Assembly: GCA_021784375.1 (NCBI GenBank)
Contig: JAJXSV010000148.1
Span: 1-5,949 of the forward strand
DNA length: 5,949 nucleotides
From: Actinomycetes bacterium
GTDB lineage: Bacteria > Actinomycetota > Actinomycetes > S36-B12 > UBA5976
Reading direction: 5' to 3'
This document shows positions 1 through 5,715 of the stretch, piece after piece. The notes beneath the pieces were generated by a model. That model did not search any database, was not told where the DNA came from, and worked only from the letters and a program-made list of their open reading frames with translations. The stretch's first letter is position 1. Each line of letters opens with the position of its first letter. A program made the translations under genes and the position numbers.

Positions 1-465
1 AACCGCGAGGGAGTCGGCCCAGTCCAAGTCCGTGAGCGACGTGGCGGAGGCCTTCTTCTGGTCGACGATGCGCTTGAGCGTCGAAATGATGTCGTCCGCC
101 GTGATCGGCTTTCCGTTGGAGAACTTGAGACCGCTGCGCAGGGTCACCGTCCAGATCGTCGCGTCCGCGTTGGAGCTGATCGACTTCGCGAGTCTCATGA
201 CGATCTTGTGGTTTGCGTCATAGCCCGCGAGCGACTCGTACAAGGCGTGGACACGTGCGATGTCCGCCTCGTTGGCAGGGCTGTGGGCATCGAGGGTGTC
301 GGTGGAGCCACCACCTGCAACACCGACGGTGAGGGTGCCGCCCTTGACCGGCTTCGCAGCCAGAGGGGCGGCATGTGCTGAGCCCATCGTGGGCACGACC
401 AGCGCGAGCATCGCCACAGCAGCGACGATCGATCTCCGTGACCGGGACGAGAGAGTCATGCCCAT
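1..465 (-). CDS. ABC transporter solute-binding protein, family 5 (peptide/nickel type), N-terminal part
   Basis: This is the first 155 residues of an exported solute-binding protein of an ABC importer; the rest lies beyond the left edge and no stop occurs in the frame. The start at 465 (MGMTLSS...) follows a GGAGA at 475-471 by 5 nt; a second in-frame ATG at 459 is possible. Residues 1-33 form an export signal: Arg-rich n-region (R8, R10, R11), hydrophobic core about 13-25, and an AHA/AHAA cleavage site near 30-33. There is no lipobox Cys. SRRSIVA at 9-15 resembles a weak Tat motif, though Sec export is more likely. The mature part opens with the family hallmark KGGTLTVG (41-48), then an LYESL stretch (75-79) and WTVTLR..LKFSNGKPITADD (105-125), typical of DppA/OppA-like SBP_bac_5 proteins. 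It is divergent from the TetR gene and probably heads a transporter operon to the left. Family call is strong; the ligand is unknown, and carnitine or a related compound is only inferred from context. Confidence 0.9.
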   Translation of the reverse strand, partial: MGMTLSSRSRRSIVAAVAMLALVVPTMGSAHAAPLAAKPVKGGTLTVGVAGGGSTDTLDAHSPANEADIARVHALYESLAGYDANHKIVMRLAKSISSNADATIWTVTLRSGLKFSNGKPITADDIISTLKRIVDQKKASATSLTDLDWADSLAV

Positions 466-485
466 GGCATTCTCCATTCGACTAA

Positions 486-502
486 CGCATCAGTTTGATG
501 CG
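486..502. promoter_or_regulatory. Candidate TetR operator: perfect 7-3-7 inverted repeat
   Basis: CGCATCA-GTT-TGATGCG is a perfect 7-bp inverted repeat with a 3-nt spacer, in the gap between the divergent solute-binding-protein and TetR genes, 21-37 bp upstream of the former's start codon. Size and symmetry fit the sites bound by TetR-family dimers, which often lie in such divergent gaps. Two weak minus-strand promoter candidates would put it at or just after the transcription start: a TACGTT -10 (515-510), or TTAGCG (564-559) and TCTATC (541-536) spaced by 17 nt. A palindrome CGGATCCG (501-508) overlaps its right end. I saw no second full copy in the window, so control of the BKACE gene by this site is not supported. 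Binding is inferred, not shown. Confidence 0.55.
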
Positions 503-572
503 GATCCGGAACGTATCCCCGGTGCGCCATCGTTCGATAGACCAATCAACAAGTTCTCCGCTAACAATCCGT

Positions 573-588
573 AGTGATGCAGGTCACG
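573..588. promoter_or_regulatory. CRP/GlxR-like binding site upstream of TetR gene
   Basis: AGTGA-TGCAGG-TCACG matches the CRP-family consensus TGTGA-N6-TCACA at 8 of 10 half-site positions, including the complete GTGA...TCAC core. It lies 72-87 bp upstream of the TetR start and 108 bp or more upstream of the divergent solute-binding-protein start, so it could serve either promoter. A close relative of this sequence stands before the BKACE gene (1712-1727). An actinobacterial CRP/GlxR regulator is the likely reader if the host is an actinobacterium; the match alone does not prove function. Confidence 0.4.
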
Positions 589-659
589 TCGCCAGCCGGG
601 GCCCTGCGCACGCCGAGCGTCCCCTCGGTGCGTTGGACAGATCGTGCACAATCTTCCCC

Positions 660-1253
660 ATGACCGAGAGCAACGGGCGCTTTGACAAGCATCGCCGCGA
701 GCGCATTCTGGAGTCCGCCGCCCACCTCATCGCCGAAAGAGGGGTCAACAACGTGCGCGTGGCAGACATCGCCAAGCGCGTCGGCACCACATCGGGCACC
801 GTGCACTACCACTTCGAGTTCAAGGACGACCTGCTCAACAGCGCCATCGACTGGGCAGTAGCTCAGGCCTTCGAGCGCCAGGCCCGCCTGCTCGAGGGCA
901 TCATCACGCCCAAGGAGAAGCTCCTCCGCATCATCGAGATCCAGCTGCCGAATGATGCGCAGTCGCGTCACGAGTGGTCGATCTGGCTGCAGTTCTGGAC
1001 GGAGGCGAGCCTGCGTCCTGAGCTCCGAGAAGCGCATCTGGCGCTCAACCAACGCTGGCGTGCCGGGCTGGTCGAGATCGTCGAAGAAGGCAAGCTCGAA
1101 GGCGCCTTCAGGCCTGTGAATGCTAGGGAATTCGTTGATCATATGCAGGCGCTCTTCAACGGATTGGGAATCGAGGTGCTGGCTGGCAGCTCGTCAATCG
1201 AGCACATGCGCAACACCATGGTCAGCTTCCTCAAGACCTCGTTGTTCGCCTAG
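660..1253 (+). CDS. TetR/AcrR-family transcriptional regulator (BetI-like C-terminal domain)
   Basis: A 197-residue DNA-binding regulator, normal length for the family. Residues 12-59 form the TetR N-terminal domain: first helix RRERILESAAHLIAERG, then a helix-turn-helix VADIAKRVGTTSGTVHYHF (34-52) and the usual KDDLL (55-59). The C-terminal half (about 80-197), with WSIWLQFW and many Glu/Arg-rich helices, resembles the ligand-binding domain of BetI-like regulators. I chose the ATG at 660 because the TetR fold begins right after it; the frame stays open upstream to 495, but that extension has no family character. No clear Shine-Dalgarno precedes the ATG. A CACAAT at 647-652 ends 7 nt before it, so a leaderless transcript is conceivable. 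The thioesterase gene starts 9 nt after its stop, indicating co-transcription. It probably represses the divergent transporter and/or the catabolic genes; its ligand (carnitine, betaine, or an acyl-CoA) is not evident. Confidence 0.93.
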   Translation: MTESNGRFDKHRRERILESAAHLIAERGVNNVRVADIAKRVGTTSGTVHYHFEFKDDLLNSAIDWAVAQAFERQARLLEGIITPKEKLLRIIEIQLPNDAQSRHEWSIWLQFWTEASLRPELREAHLALNQRWRAGLVEIVEEGKLEGAFRPVNAREFVDHMQALFNGLGIEVLAGSSSIEHMRNTMVSFLKTSLFA

Positions 1254-1262
1254 GGTCGCGCC

Positions 1263-1685
1263 ATGTTCGAGCGCTTCCGCACCACGGTGCAGCCGGCCTG
1301 GATCGACTACAACGGCCACATGAACGACGCCGCCTATGCGCAGGCGCTCACCCTCGCCAACGAGGCCTTCCTCGAGCAGGTTGACCTCAGCGCGGCCTAC
1401 CGCGAACGCACTGGGTGCACCATGTACACCGTCGACCTGCACCTGTCGTACAAGGCAGAGGTGCACGCCTCGGACACGCTCACGGCGCGCACTGAGGTGG
1501 CGCTGCTGGCACCCCGCAAACTGCAATTGCGCACCGAACTCGTGCGCTCCGACGGCACCGTCGCAGCCACCGCTGAGGTGCTCTACCTGCACTACGACCA
1601 GACCACCGGGCAGGTCGTGTCCTTCTCCCCCGAGCAGACCGCTCGTCTGGCGCAATGGCAGGCGCAGGCCCCAGCCGGCGCATGA
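1263..1685 (+). CDS. Hot-dog fold acyl-CoA thioesterase, probable betainyl-CoA thioesterase
   Basis: A 140-residue single-domain hot-dog protein of the 4-hydroxybenzoyl-CoA thioesterase type. The signature WIDYNGHMNDAAYA (13-26) contains the Asp (D15) expected to act in catalysis and the start of the central helix; the beta strands around 52-64 and 75-119 complete the fold. The start has AGGG (1252-1255), overlapping the TetR stop, 7 nt upstream. In carnitine-degrading bacteria such a thioesterase (CdhB-type, or the C-terminal domain of fused rhizobial carnitine dehydrogenases) hydrolyses betainyl-CoA to glycine betaine and CoA. Here it is a separate protein, and its gene sits before rather than after the dehydrogenase. 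The thioesterase call is strong; the betainyl-CoA substrate is inferred from the BKACE and dehydrogenase genes downstream. The protein is cytoplasmic, with no signal peptide. Confidence 0.85.
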   Translation: MFERFRTTVQPAWIDYNGHMNDAAYAQALTLANEAFLEQVDLSAAYRERTGCTMYTVDLHLSYKAEVHASDTLTARTEVALLAPRKLQLRTELVRSDGTVAATAEVLYLHYDQTTGQVVSFSPEQTARLAQWQAQAPAGA

Positions 1686-1707
1686 TCGGCCCGTTGCGCG
1701 CCGACGG

Positions 1708-1737
1708 TTGACATGACACAGGTCACATCAGGACGAT
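1708..1737 (+). promoter_or_regulatory. Candidate promoter upstream of BKACE gene
   Basis: A consensus -35 hexamer TTGACA (1708-1713) is followed after 18 nt by GACGAT (1732-1737), which keeps the important A2 and T6 of a -10 box but is otherwise weak. Initiation near 1744 would give a leader of about 50 nt. If real, the BKACE-dehydrogenase pair has its own start separate from the TetR-thioesterase unit. The CRP-like site at 1712-1727 sits in the spacer, a position that would block RNA polymerase rather than recruit it. Confidence 0.4.
1712..1727. promoter_or_regulatory. CRP/GlxR-like binding site upstream of BKACE gene
   Basis: CATGA-CACAGG-TCACA has a perfect right half-site (TCACA) and 3 of 5 matches in the left half of the consensus TGTGA-N6-TCACA. 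It aligns with the site at 573-588 beyond the consensus: both read TGAYRCAGGTCACRTC, differing only by three transitions over 16 bp. That similarity, in the two non-coding gaps of this locus, argues for one shared regulator. Confidence 0.4.
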
Positions 1738-1767
1738 TCTGATTCTCGAGTCAGTCAATTCGCTGAT

Positions 1768-1783
1768 CTCGTCCGAAGACGAG
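1768..1783 (+). promoter_or_regulatory. Short hairpin directly before the BKACE ribosome-binding site
   Basis: CTCGTC-CGAA-GACGAG is a perfect 6-bp stem with a 4-nt loop, ending 2 nt before the GGAGA Shine-Dalgarno (1786-1790) of the BKACE gene. There is no U-tract, so it is not an intrinsic terminator. In the mRNA it could influence ribosome access or transcript stability. The stem is short, so chance occurrence is possible. Confidence 0.35.
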
Positions 1784-1794
1784 TTGGAGACGCC

Positions 1795-2697
1795 ATGCGC
1801 CCCTTTGCCACCGAGGCCTTCATAACCTGTGCAGTCACCGGTGCCGGCGACAGCACGGGCGTCAGCGACAAGGTCCCCGTCACCCCCGAGCAGATCGCGG
1901 AGTCGGCCATCGACGCGGCCAGAGCCGGCGCGGCCGTCGTCCACATCCATGTTCGCGACCCCAAGACTGGCAAGGGTGCACGGGCGCCCCACCTGTACCG
2001 GGAGGTGGTGGAGCGCATACGCGCCTCCAAGGTGGACGTCGTGCTCAACCTCACGACCGGCATGGGCGGCGACCTCGTCCTGAACGGAGTGGAGACGCCG
2101 CTGCCGCCCACGGTTGGAACCGACATGGCCGGGGCCACCGAACGCCTCGAGCATGTGGCCGAACTCCTGCCGGAGATCTGCACCCTGGACGCGGGCACCA
2201 TGAACTTCGCCGCTGGCGGGGAGTACGTCATGGTGAACACTCCCGGCATGGTGCGAGCCATGGCCGCGGGTATCAAGGCACTGGGCATCAAGCCCGAGGT
2301 GGAGATCTTCGACAGCGGCGACCTCGTGCTCACCAAAGAGCTCATCAAGGAAGGTCTGCTCGACAATCCGGCCATGCTCCAGCTCTGCATGGGCATCCCC
2401 TACGGCGCCCCCAATGACCTCGGCACGGTGCTTGCCATGGTGAACAACCTGCCCGAGGACGCGGTCTTCTCCGCCTTCAGCATCGGTCGCTATCAGCTCA
2501 CGTATGCCGCGTTGGCCCCTCTCCTCGGCGGCAACATCCGCGTGGGTCTGGAGGACAACCTCTATCTCTCCCGCGGCCAGTTGGCCACGAATGCGCAACT
2601 CGTCGAGCGTGCCGTGCAGCTGCTTGAGGCCCAGAACATCAAGCGCCTCACTGCTGAGGACGTGCGTCAGAAGATGCACCTGGTGAAGCATGCCTAG
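1795..2697 (+). CDS. BKACE-family (DUF849) beta-keto acid cleavage enzyme, probable 3-dehydrocarnitine cleavage enzyme
   Basis: A 300-residue TIM-barrel enzyme of the beta-keto acid cleavage family (founding member Kce, 3-keto-5-aminohexanoate cleavage enzyme). These enzymes transfer the acetoacetate part: beta-keto acid plus acetyl-CoA gives a new acyl-CoA and acetoacetate. Visible hallmarks are the zinc-binding HxH (H50, H52, in VVHIHVRD), the third metal ligand E253 in GLEDN (251-255) after R249, the NLTTGMGGD loop (85-93) and LDAGTMNF (131-138). Length is normal. GGAGA at 1786-1790 sets the ATG at 1795. Next to a carnitine dehydrogenase and a thioesterase, the expected substrate is 3-dehydrocarnitine, giving betainyl-CoA and acetoacetate. 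Other beta-keto acids are possible, since the family is diverse and specificity rests on few active-site residues. The stop overlaps the start of the dehydrogenase gene by 8 nt. Confidence 0.92.
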   Translation: MRPFATEAFITCAVTGAGDSTGVSDKVPVTPEQIAESAIDAARAGAAVVHIHVRDPKTGKGARAPHLYREVVERIRASKVDVVLNLTTGMGGDLVLNGVETPLPPTVGTDMAGATERLEHVAELLPEICTLDAGTMNFAAGGEYVMVNTPGMVRAMAAGIKALGIKPEVEIFDSGDLVLTKELIKEGLLDNPAMLQLCMGIPYGAPNDLGTVLAMVNNLPEDAVFSAFSIGRYQLTYAALAPLLGGNIRVGLEDNLYLSRGQLATNAQLVERAVQLLEAQNIKRLTAEDVRQKMHLVKHA

Positions 2698-3676
2698 GGC
2701 CGGCCTGCTCGGCGGCGGCGTCATCGGGGGTGGGTGGGCCGCGCGTTTCGCCCTGAACGGATGGGACGTGACGCTCTTCGACCCCGATCCCGAAGCGCGG
2801 CGCAAGGTTGATGAGATGCTCGAGAACGCGCGCGGCGCCTATTCAAGGCTCGTTCGCACCGCGCTGCCGACGGAGGGCACGATCACCGTGGTCGCCGACG
2901 TCGCGATGGCGGTGCGCGATGCGGATTTCATCCAGGAGAGCGCGCCCGAGCGGCTCGAGCTCAAGCAGGCCCTGCTCTCCGAGGCCGACGCGCACTCCCG
3001 TCCCGAAGTCGTCATCGGCTCTTCAACCTCCGGCCTTCTCCCCACACAGTTGCAGGCGCACATGGCGCGTCCCGAACGCCTGGTCGTCGGTCATCCGTTC
3101 AACCCGGTTTACCTCCTGCCCCTCGTCGAGGTGTGCGGCGGCAGCAGCACCAGTCAGGGCATGATCGATGCCGCAGCAGCGACCTACACGACGCTGGGTA
3201 TGAAGGTGCTGCGTGTGCGCAAGGAGGTGGACGGCTTTGTCGCCGACCGCCTACTTGAAGCCTTGTGGCGTGAGGCCCTGTGGCTTGTGAATGATGGCAT
3301 CGCCACCACGGAAGAGGTCGACGACGCCATTCGGTACGGCGCTGGCCTGCGTTGGGCCTCCATGGGCACGATGCTCGTTTATCGCATCGCCGGTGGCGAG
3401 GGTGGCATGCGGCACTTCATGTCGCAGTTCGGCCCGGCGCTGCAATGGCCGTGGACGCACCTCATGGACGTGCCGGAACTGACAGAGGAACTGATTGACC
3501 GCATCGCCGAGCAATCCGACGCGCAGGCATCCGGGGCTTCCATCCGCGATCTCGAGCGGCTGCGTGATCGCTGCCTGGTGGGAGTCATGCACGCCCTTGC
3601 GGAGCAGGACTTCGCCGCGGGAGCGGTGCTCAAGCAGTACGAACAGGCGCTCGCGCAGCCGGCGAAGGTGGGCTAG
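2690..3676 (+). CDS. lcdH: L-carnitine dehydrogenase (3-hydroxyacyl-CoA dehydrogenase superfamily)
   Basis: A 328-residue NAD-dependent dehydrogenase that probably oxidises L-carnitine to 3-dehydrocarnitine in the cytoplasm. Residues 4-31 form the Rossmann dinucleotide site: GLLGGGVIGGGW, ending with LFD, where D31 favours NAD over NADP. The catalytic region shows IGSSTSG (109-115), HPFNP (135-139, catalytic H135) and E147 in LVEVCGG; the C-terminal helical domain starts with DGFVADRLLEALWREAL (181-197). GLRWASMG (219-226) is characteristic of carnitine dehydrogenases (LcdH/CdhA) rather than fatty-acid FadB-type enzymes. The start is fixed: an in-frame TGA lies at 2684-2686 and the ATG at 2690 overlaps the BKACE stop by 8 nt, implying translational coupling. 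The fused C-terminal thioesterase of some rhizobial LcdH proteins is absent; it is the separate gene at 1263-1685. Its stop overlaps that of the opposite ligase gene. A different 3-hydroxy acid substrate remains possible. Confidence 0.88.
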   Translation: MPRAGLLGGGVIGGGWAARFALNGWDVTLFDPDPEARRKVDEMLENARGAYSRLVRTALPTEGTITVVADVAMAVRDADFIQESAPERLELKQALLSEADAHSRPEVVIGSSTSGLLPTQLQAHMARPERLVVGHPFNPVYLLPLVEVCGGSSTSQGMIDAAAATYTTLGMKVLRVRKEVDGFVADRLLEALWREALWLVNDGIATTEEVDDAIRYGAGLRWASMGTMLVYRIAGGEGGMRHFMSQFGPALQWPWTHLMDVPELTEELIDRIAEQSDAQASGASIRDLERLRDRCLVGVMHALAEQDFAAGAVLKQYEQALAQPAKVG

Positions 3677-5715
3677 GCCAGGACCACGCGCGCATCCAGC
3701 ACATGTACGCCGTGCTGCGTGAGGACAAGCGGGTTCACCTCGAACTCTCGCCATTCCGGATGCGCAGCAGCCACGACGCTCAGCCTCGCAATCGCCTGTG
3801 CGGCCGCACCCACGGGCAGGGCCGGCCGGCCGCGGAAGGCGCCCAGCAGGGGTGCCGCACGCAGGCCTCGCAGCATGGTTTCCGCGGTCGACTCGTCCAC
3901 CGGCGCACAGGCCAGCCGCACGTCCCCGAAGATCTCCGTCAGTGTGCCTCCGAGGCCCACCATGAGCACCGGACCGAAGCGCGGGTCGAGCTTCACACCG
4001 ACGAGCAGTTCCACCGCTCCGCGGAGGTCCACCATGGGCTCCAGCGTGCACGGGATGCCGAGCCTGCTCGAGAGTTCCATGAACGCCACCTGCACCGCAT
4101 CCCCGTCGGACAGGTGAAGCCGTACCCCGTCGACATCGCTCTTGTGTGATGTCGCTGCCGACTTCAGCACGTAGGGAGCAGGCAGCACAGCGACGGCAGC
4201 CTCGATATCCTCTTGCGTGGTAATGGGAATCACGCGCGCCGAGGGCAGGCCGGCCGCCCGGAGGGCCTCGCGCACGGACAGGTAGCCGGTGTCCTCGAGT
4301 GGGACGCCGGCACTCGGGAGCGGCAACAACTCGCGCGTCGTCCGCGGCCCTGCCAACCTGAGCGCCGTCACCGCATCCTCGATGGCGGTGAAGACGGGGA
4401 TGTCGGCCGCGCGTAGCACATCCAAGGCCTGCGATTCCTCGGCCATCGAGTGCACGACAACGGGCTTGCCCTGCTTCGCACAGGCCTTCACGATGGCACG
4501 GGCCGCGGCCACCTCGCCCTCCTTCAGACCGGCTGCGAAGGGCTGTGGCGAGGAGTAGCCACCGAAGTAGCCGGTCACCAACACCGCATCGAACGCGTCG
4601 TGAGCGAGCATGAGCGCCGTAGTTGCCGCGTAACTGCGCGGATCCTTTTCGCCGTAACCGGCGAGATCCACGGGGTTCGCCACCGATGACGGAGGCCAGA
4701 GCCGGCGGCGCAGCAGATGCGTGAGTTCGGCATCGGGCGCGGTTAACGAGAAACCGGCGTCTTCGAGCAGCCCCGCAGCCAAGGTGCCGTGTCCGCCACC
4801 ATCGGTGACGACACCCACGCGCGCGACGGCTTTCGGCCACCGACGCTGCACTGCCTGTAACGCCACCACCATGTCCCGTGGCGTGCGCACCCGCACAGCA
4901 CCGGAGTTGGCGCAGGCCATTGCCACCACGGCCTCGTTCGAGCTCAGGGCGCCCGTGTGCGAGCCAGCGCTGCGCACGGCCGCGGGACCGCTGCCGCTCG
5001 CGAGCACCACGACCGGTTTGCCCGCCGAGTGTGCGCGCTGGGCGGCGGCGATGAAGGCGCGACCGTCCAGGAAGTCCTCCACGTACAAGGCGAGTGCAGC
5101 CGTCCCGGGATCGGCGATGCAGGAATCCATGAGTTCGATGAGGGTGACGTCAGCCTGATTGCCGATGGAGATGAAGCGGGAGAAGCCGAGGCCCGTTGCT
5201 CGGAACATGGCGTCGAGCTCAAGGGCGAGATTGCCGCTCTGCGAGAGCAGTGCAACCGAGCCCACGGCGAAGTCATTCGCGGCCAGATACACGCCACTGC
5301 CATTGTCGGCGAGCCCTAGGCAGTTGGGGCCGATCATGCGGATGCCGTGCGCTCGTAGGGTCGCTGCGCACTCCCGTTGCAGCCCCTCACCTTCCGGGCC
5401 CAGCTCGGCGAAGCCGGCGGTGATAGCAAGCACCGCACCGACGCCTGAAGTCACCGCGTCATCAATGACGGTTCGGAAGGCACCGACCGGCACGCAGACG
5501 ACTGCCAGGTCCACGGAGTCCGGGATGGCCGTCAGGGACGGGACGGTCGCCTGCCCGAGCACGGAGGTGGCTCGACTGTTCACGAAATGCGTGGGACGCT
5601 CGACATGACGCAGCGCTTGCCTGGCGATGATGTGGCCCCACTTCGAGGGATCGTCGCTCGCACCGACGACGGCGACCGATCGTGGTGAGAAGAAGGCTTG
5701 CAGGGCGTCATTCAT
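3673..5715 (-). CDS. Fused acyl-CoA synthetase (NDP-forming; acetate--CoA ligase family)
   Basis: A 680-residue protein that probably makes an acyl-CoA from a carboxylic acid, CoA and ATP, releasing ADP and phosphate via a phosphohistidine. Domains in order: CoA-binding Rossmann domain (about 5-135, SVAVVGASDDPSKWG at 13-27); succinyl-CoA-ligase-like domains (about 150-455, with LLSQSGNLALE at 156-166); ATP-grasp domain (about 470-680). The expected phosphohistidine is H253 in GSHTGALS; a second conserved His is H524 in HKSDVDG. FGPVLMVGLGG (580-590) and FEVNPLVL (658-665) are further landmarks of the ATP-grasp part. Both halves (alpha and beta of archaeal ACD enzymes) are intact in one chain, with no truncation. 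The start overlaps the stop of the upstream hydratase gene as ATGA; no Shine-Dalgarno is evident, so coupling is likely. The substrate is not readable: acetate, a branched or aromatic acid, or a betaine-type acid are open. Confidence 0.92.
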   Translation of the reverse strand: MNDALQAFFSPRSVAVVGASDDPSKWGHIIARQALRHVERPTHFVNSRATSVLGQATVPSLTAIPDSVDLAVVCVPVGAFRTVIDDAVTSGVGAVLAITAGFAELGPEGEGLQRECAATLRAHGIRMIGPNCLGLADNGSGVYLAANDFAVGSVALLSQSGNLALELDAMFRATGLGFSRFISIGNQADVTLIELMDSCIADPGTAALALYVEDFLDGRAFIAAAQRAHSAGKPVVVLASGSGPAAVRSAGSHTGALSSNEAVVAMACANSGAVRVRTPRDMVVALQAVQRRWPKAVARVGVVTDGGGHGTLAAGLLEDAGFSLTAPDAELTHLLRRRLWPPSSVANPVDLAGYGEKDPRSYAATTALMLAHDAFDAVLVTGYFGGYSSPQPFAAGLKEGEVAAARAIVKACAKQGKPVVVHSMAEESQALDVLRAADIPVFTAIEDAVTALRLAGPRTTRELLPLPSAGVPLEDTGYLSVREALRAAGLPSARVIPITTQEDIEAAVAVLPAPYVLKSAATSHKSDVDGVRLHLSDGDAVQVAFMELSSRLGIPCTLEPMVDLRGAVELLVGVKLDPRFGPVLMVGLGGTLTEIFGDVRLACAPVDESTAETMLRGLRAAPLLGAFRGRPALPVGAAAQAIARLSVVAAAHPEWREFEVNPLVLTQHGVHVLDARVVLA

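Noticed and set aside
260..574. Plus-strand open frame of 104 codons near the left edge
   Set aside because: It is mostly antisense to the solute-binding protein, whose signal peptide and KGGTLTVG motif are clear.
495..659. N-terminal extension of the TetR protein from an earlier ATG
   Set aside because: The extra 55 residues have no family character and cross the inverted repeat and the CRP-like site; the TetR fold begins just after the ATG at 660.
561..1142. Minus-strand open frame of 193 codons antisense to the TetR gene
   Set aside because: Composition typical of a shadow frame; the opposite strand has a full TetR protein with an intact helix-turn-helix.
1735..1746. Tandem duplication GATTCT-GATTCT before the BKACE gene
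   Set aside because: Two 6-bp copies are too short to call a repeat feature; no further copies are seen nearby.
1723..2805. Minus-strand open frame of 360 codons antisense to the BKACE gene
   Set aside because: No recognisable motif, and it lies wholly opposite the clear BKACE enzyme and the gap before it; read as a codon-bias shadow.
3251..4840. Long minus-strand open frame of 529 codons
   Set aside because: It runs out of frame through the ligase gene and antisense into the dehydrogenase; the translation is Arg/Gly/Ala-rich without any domain, a normal by-product of GC-rich coding DNA.
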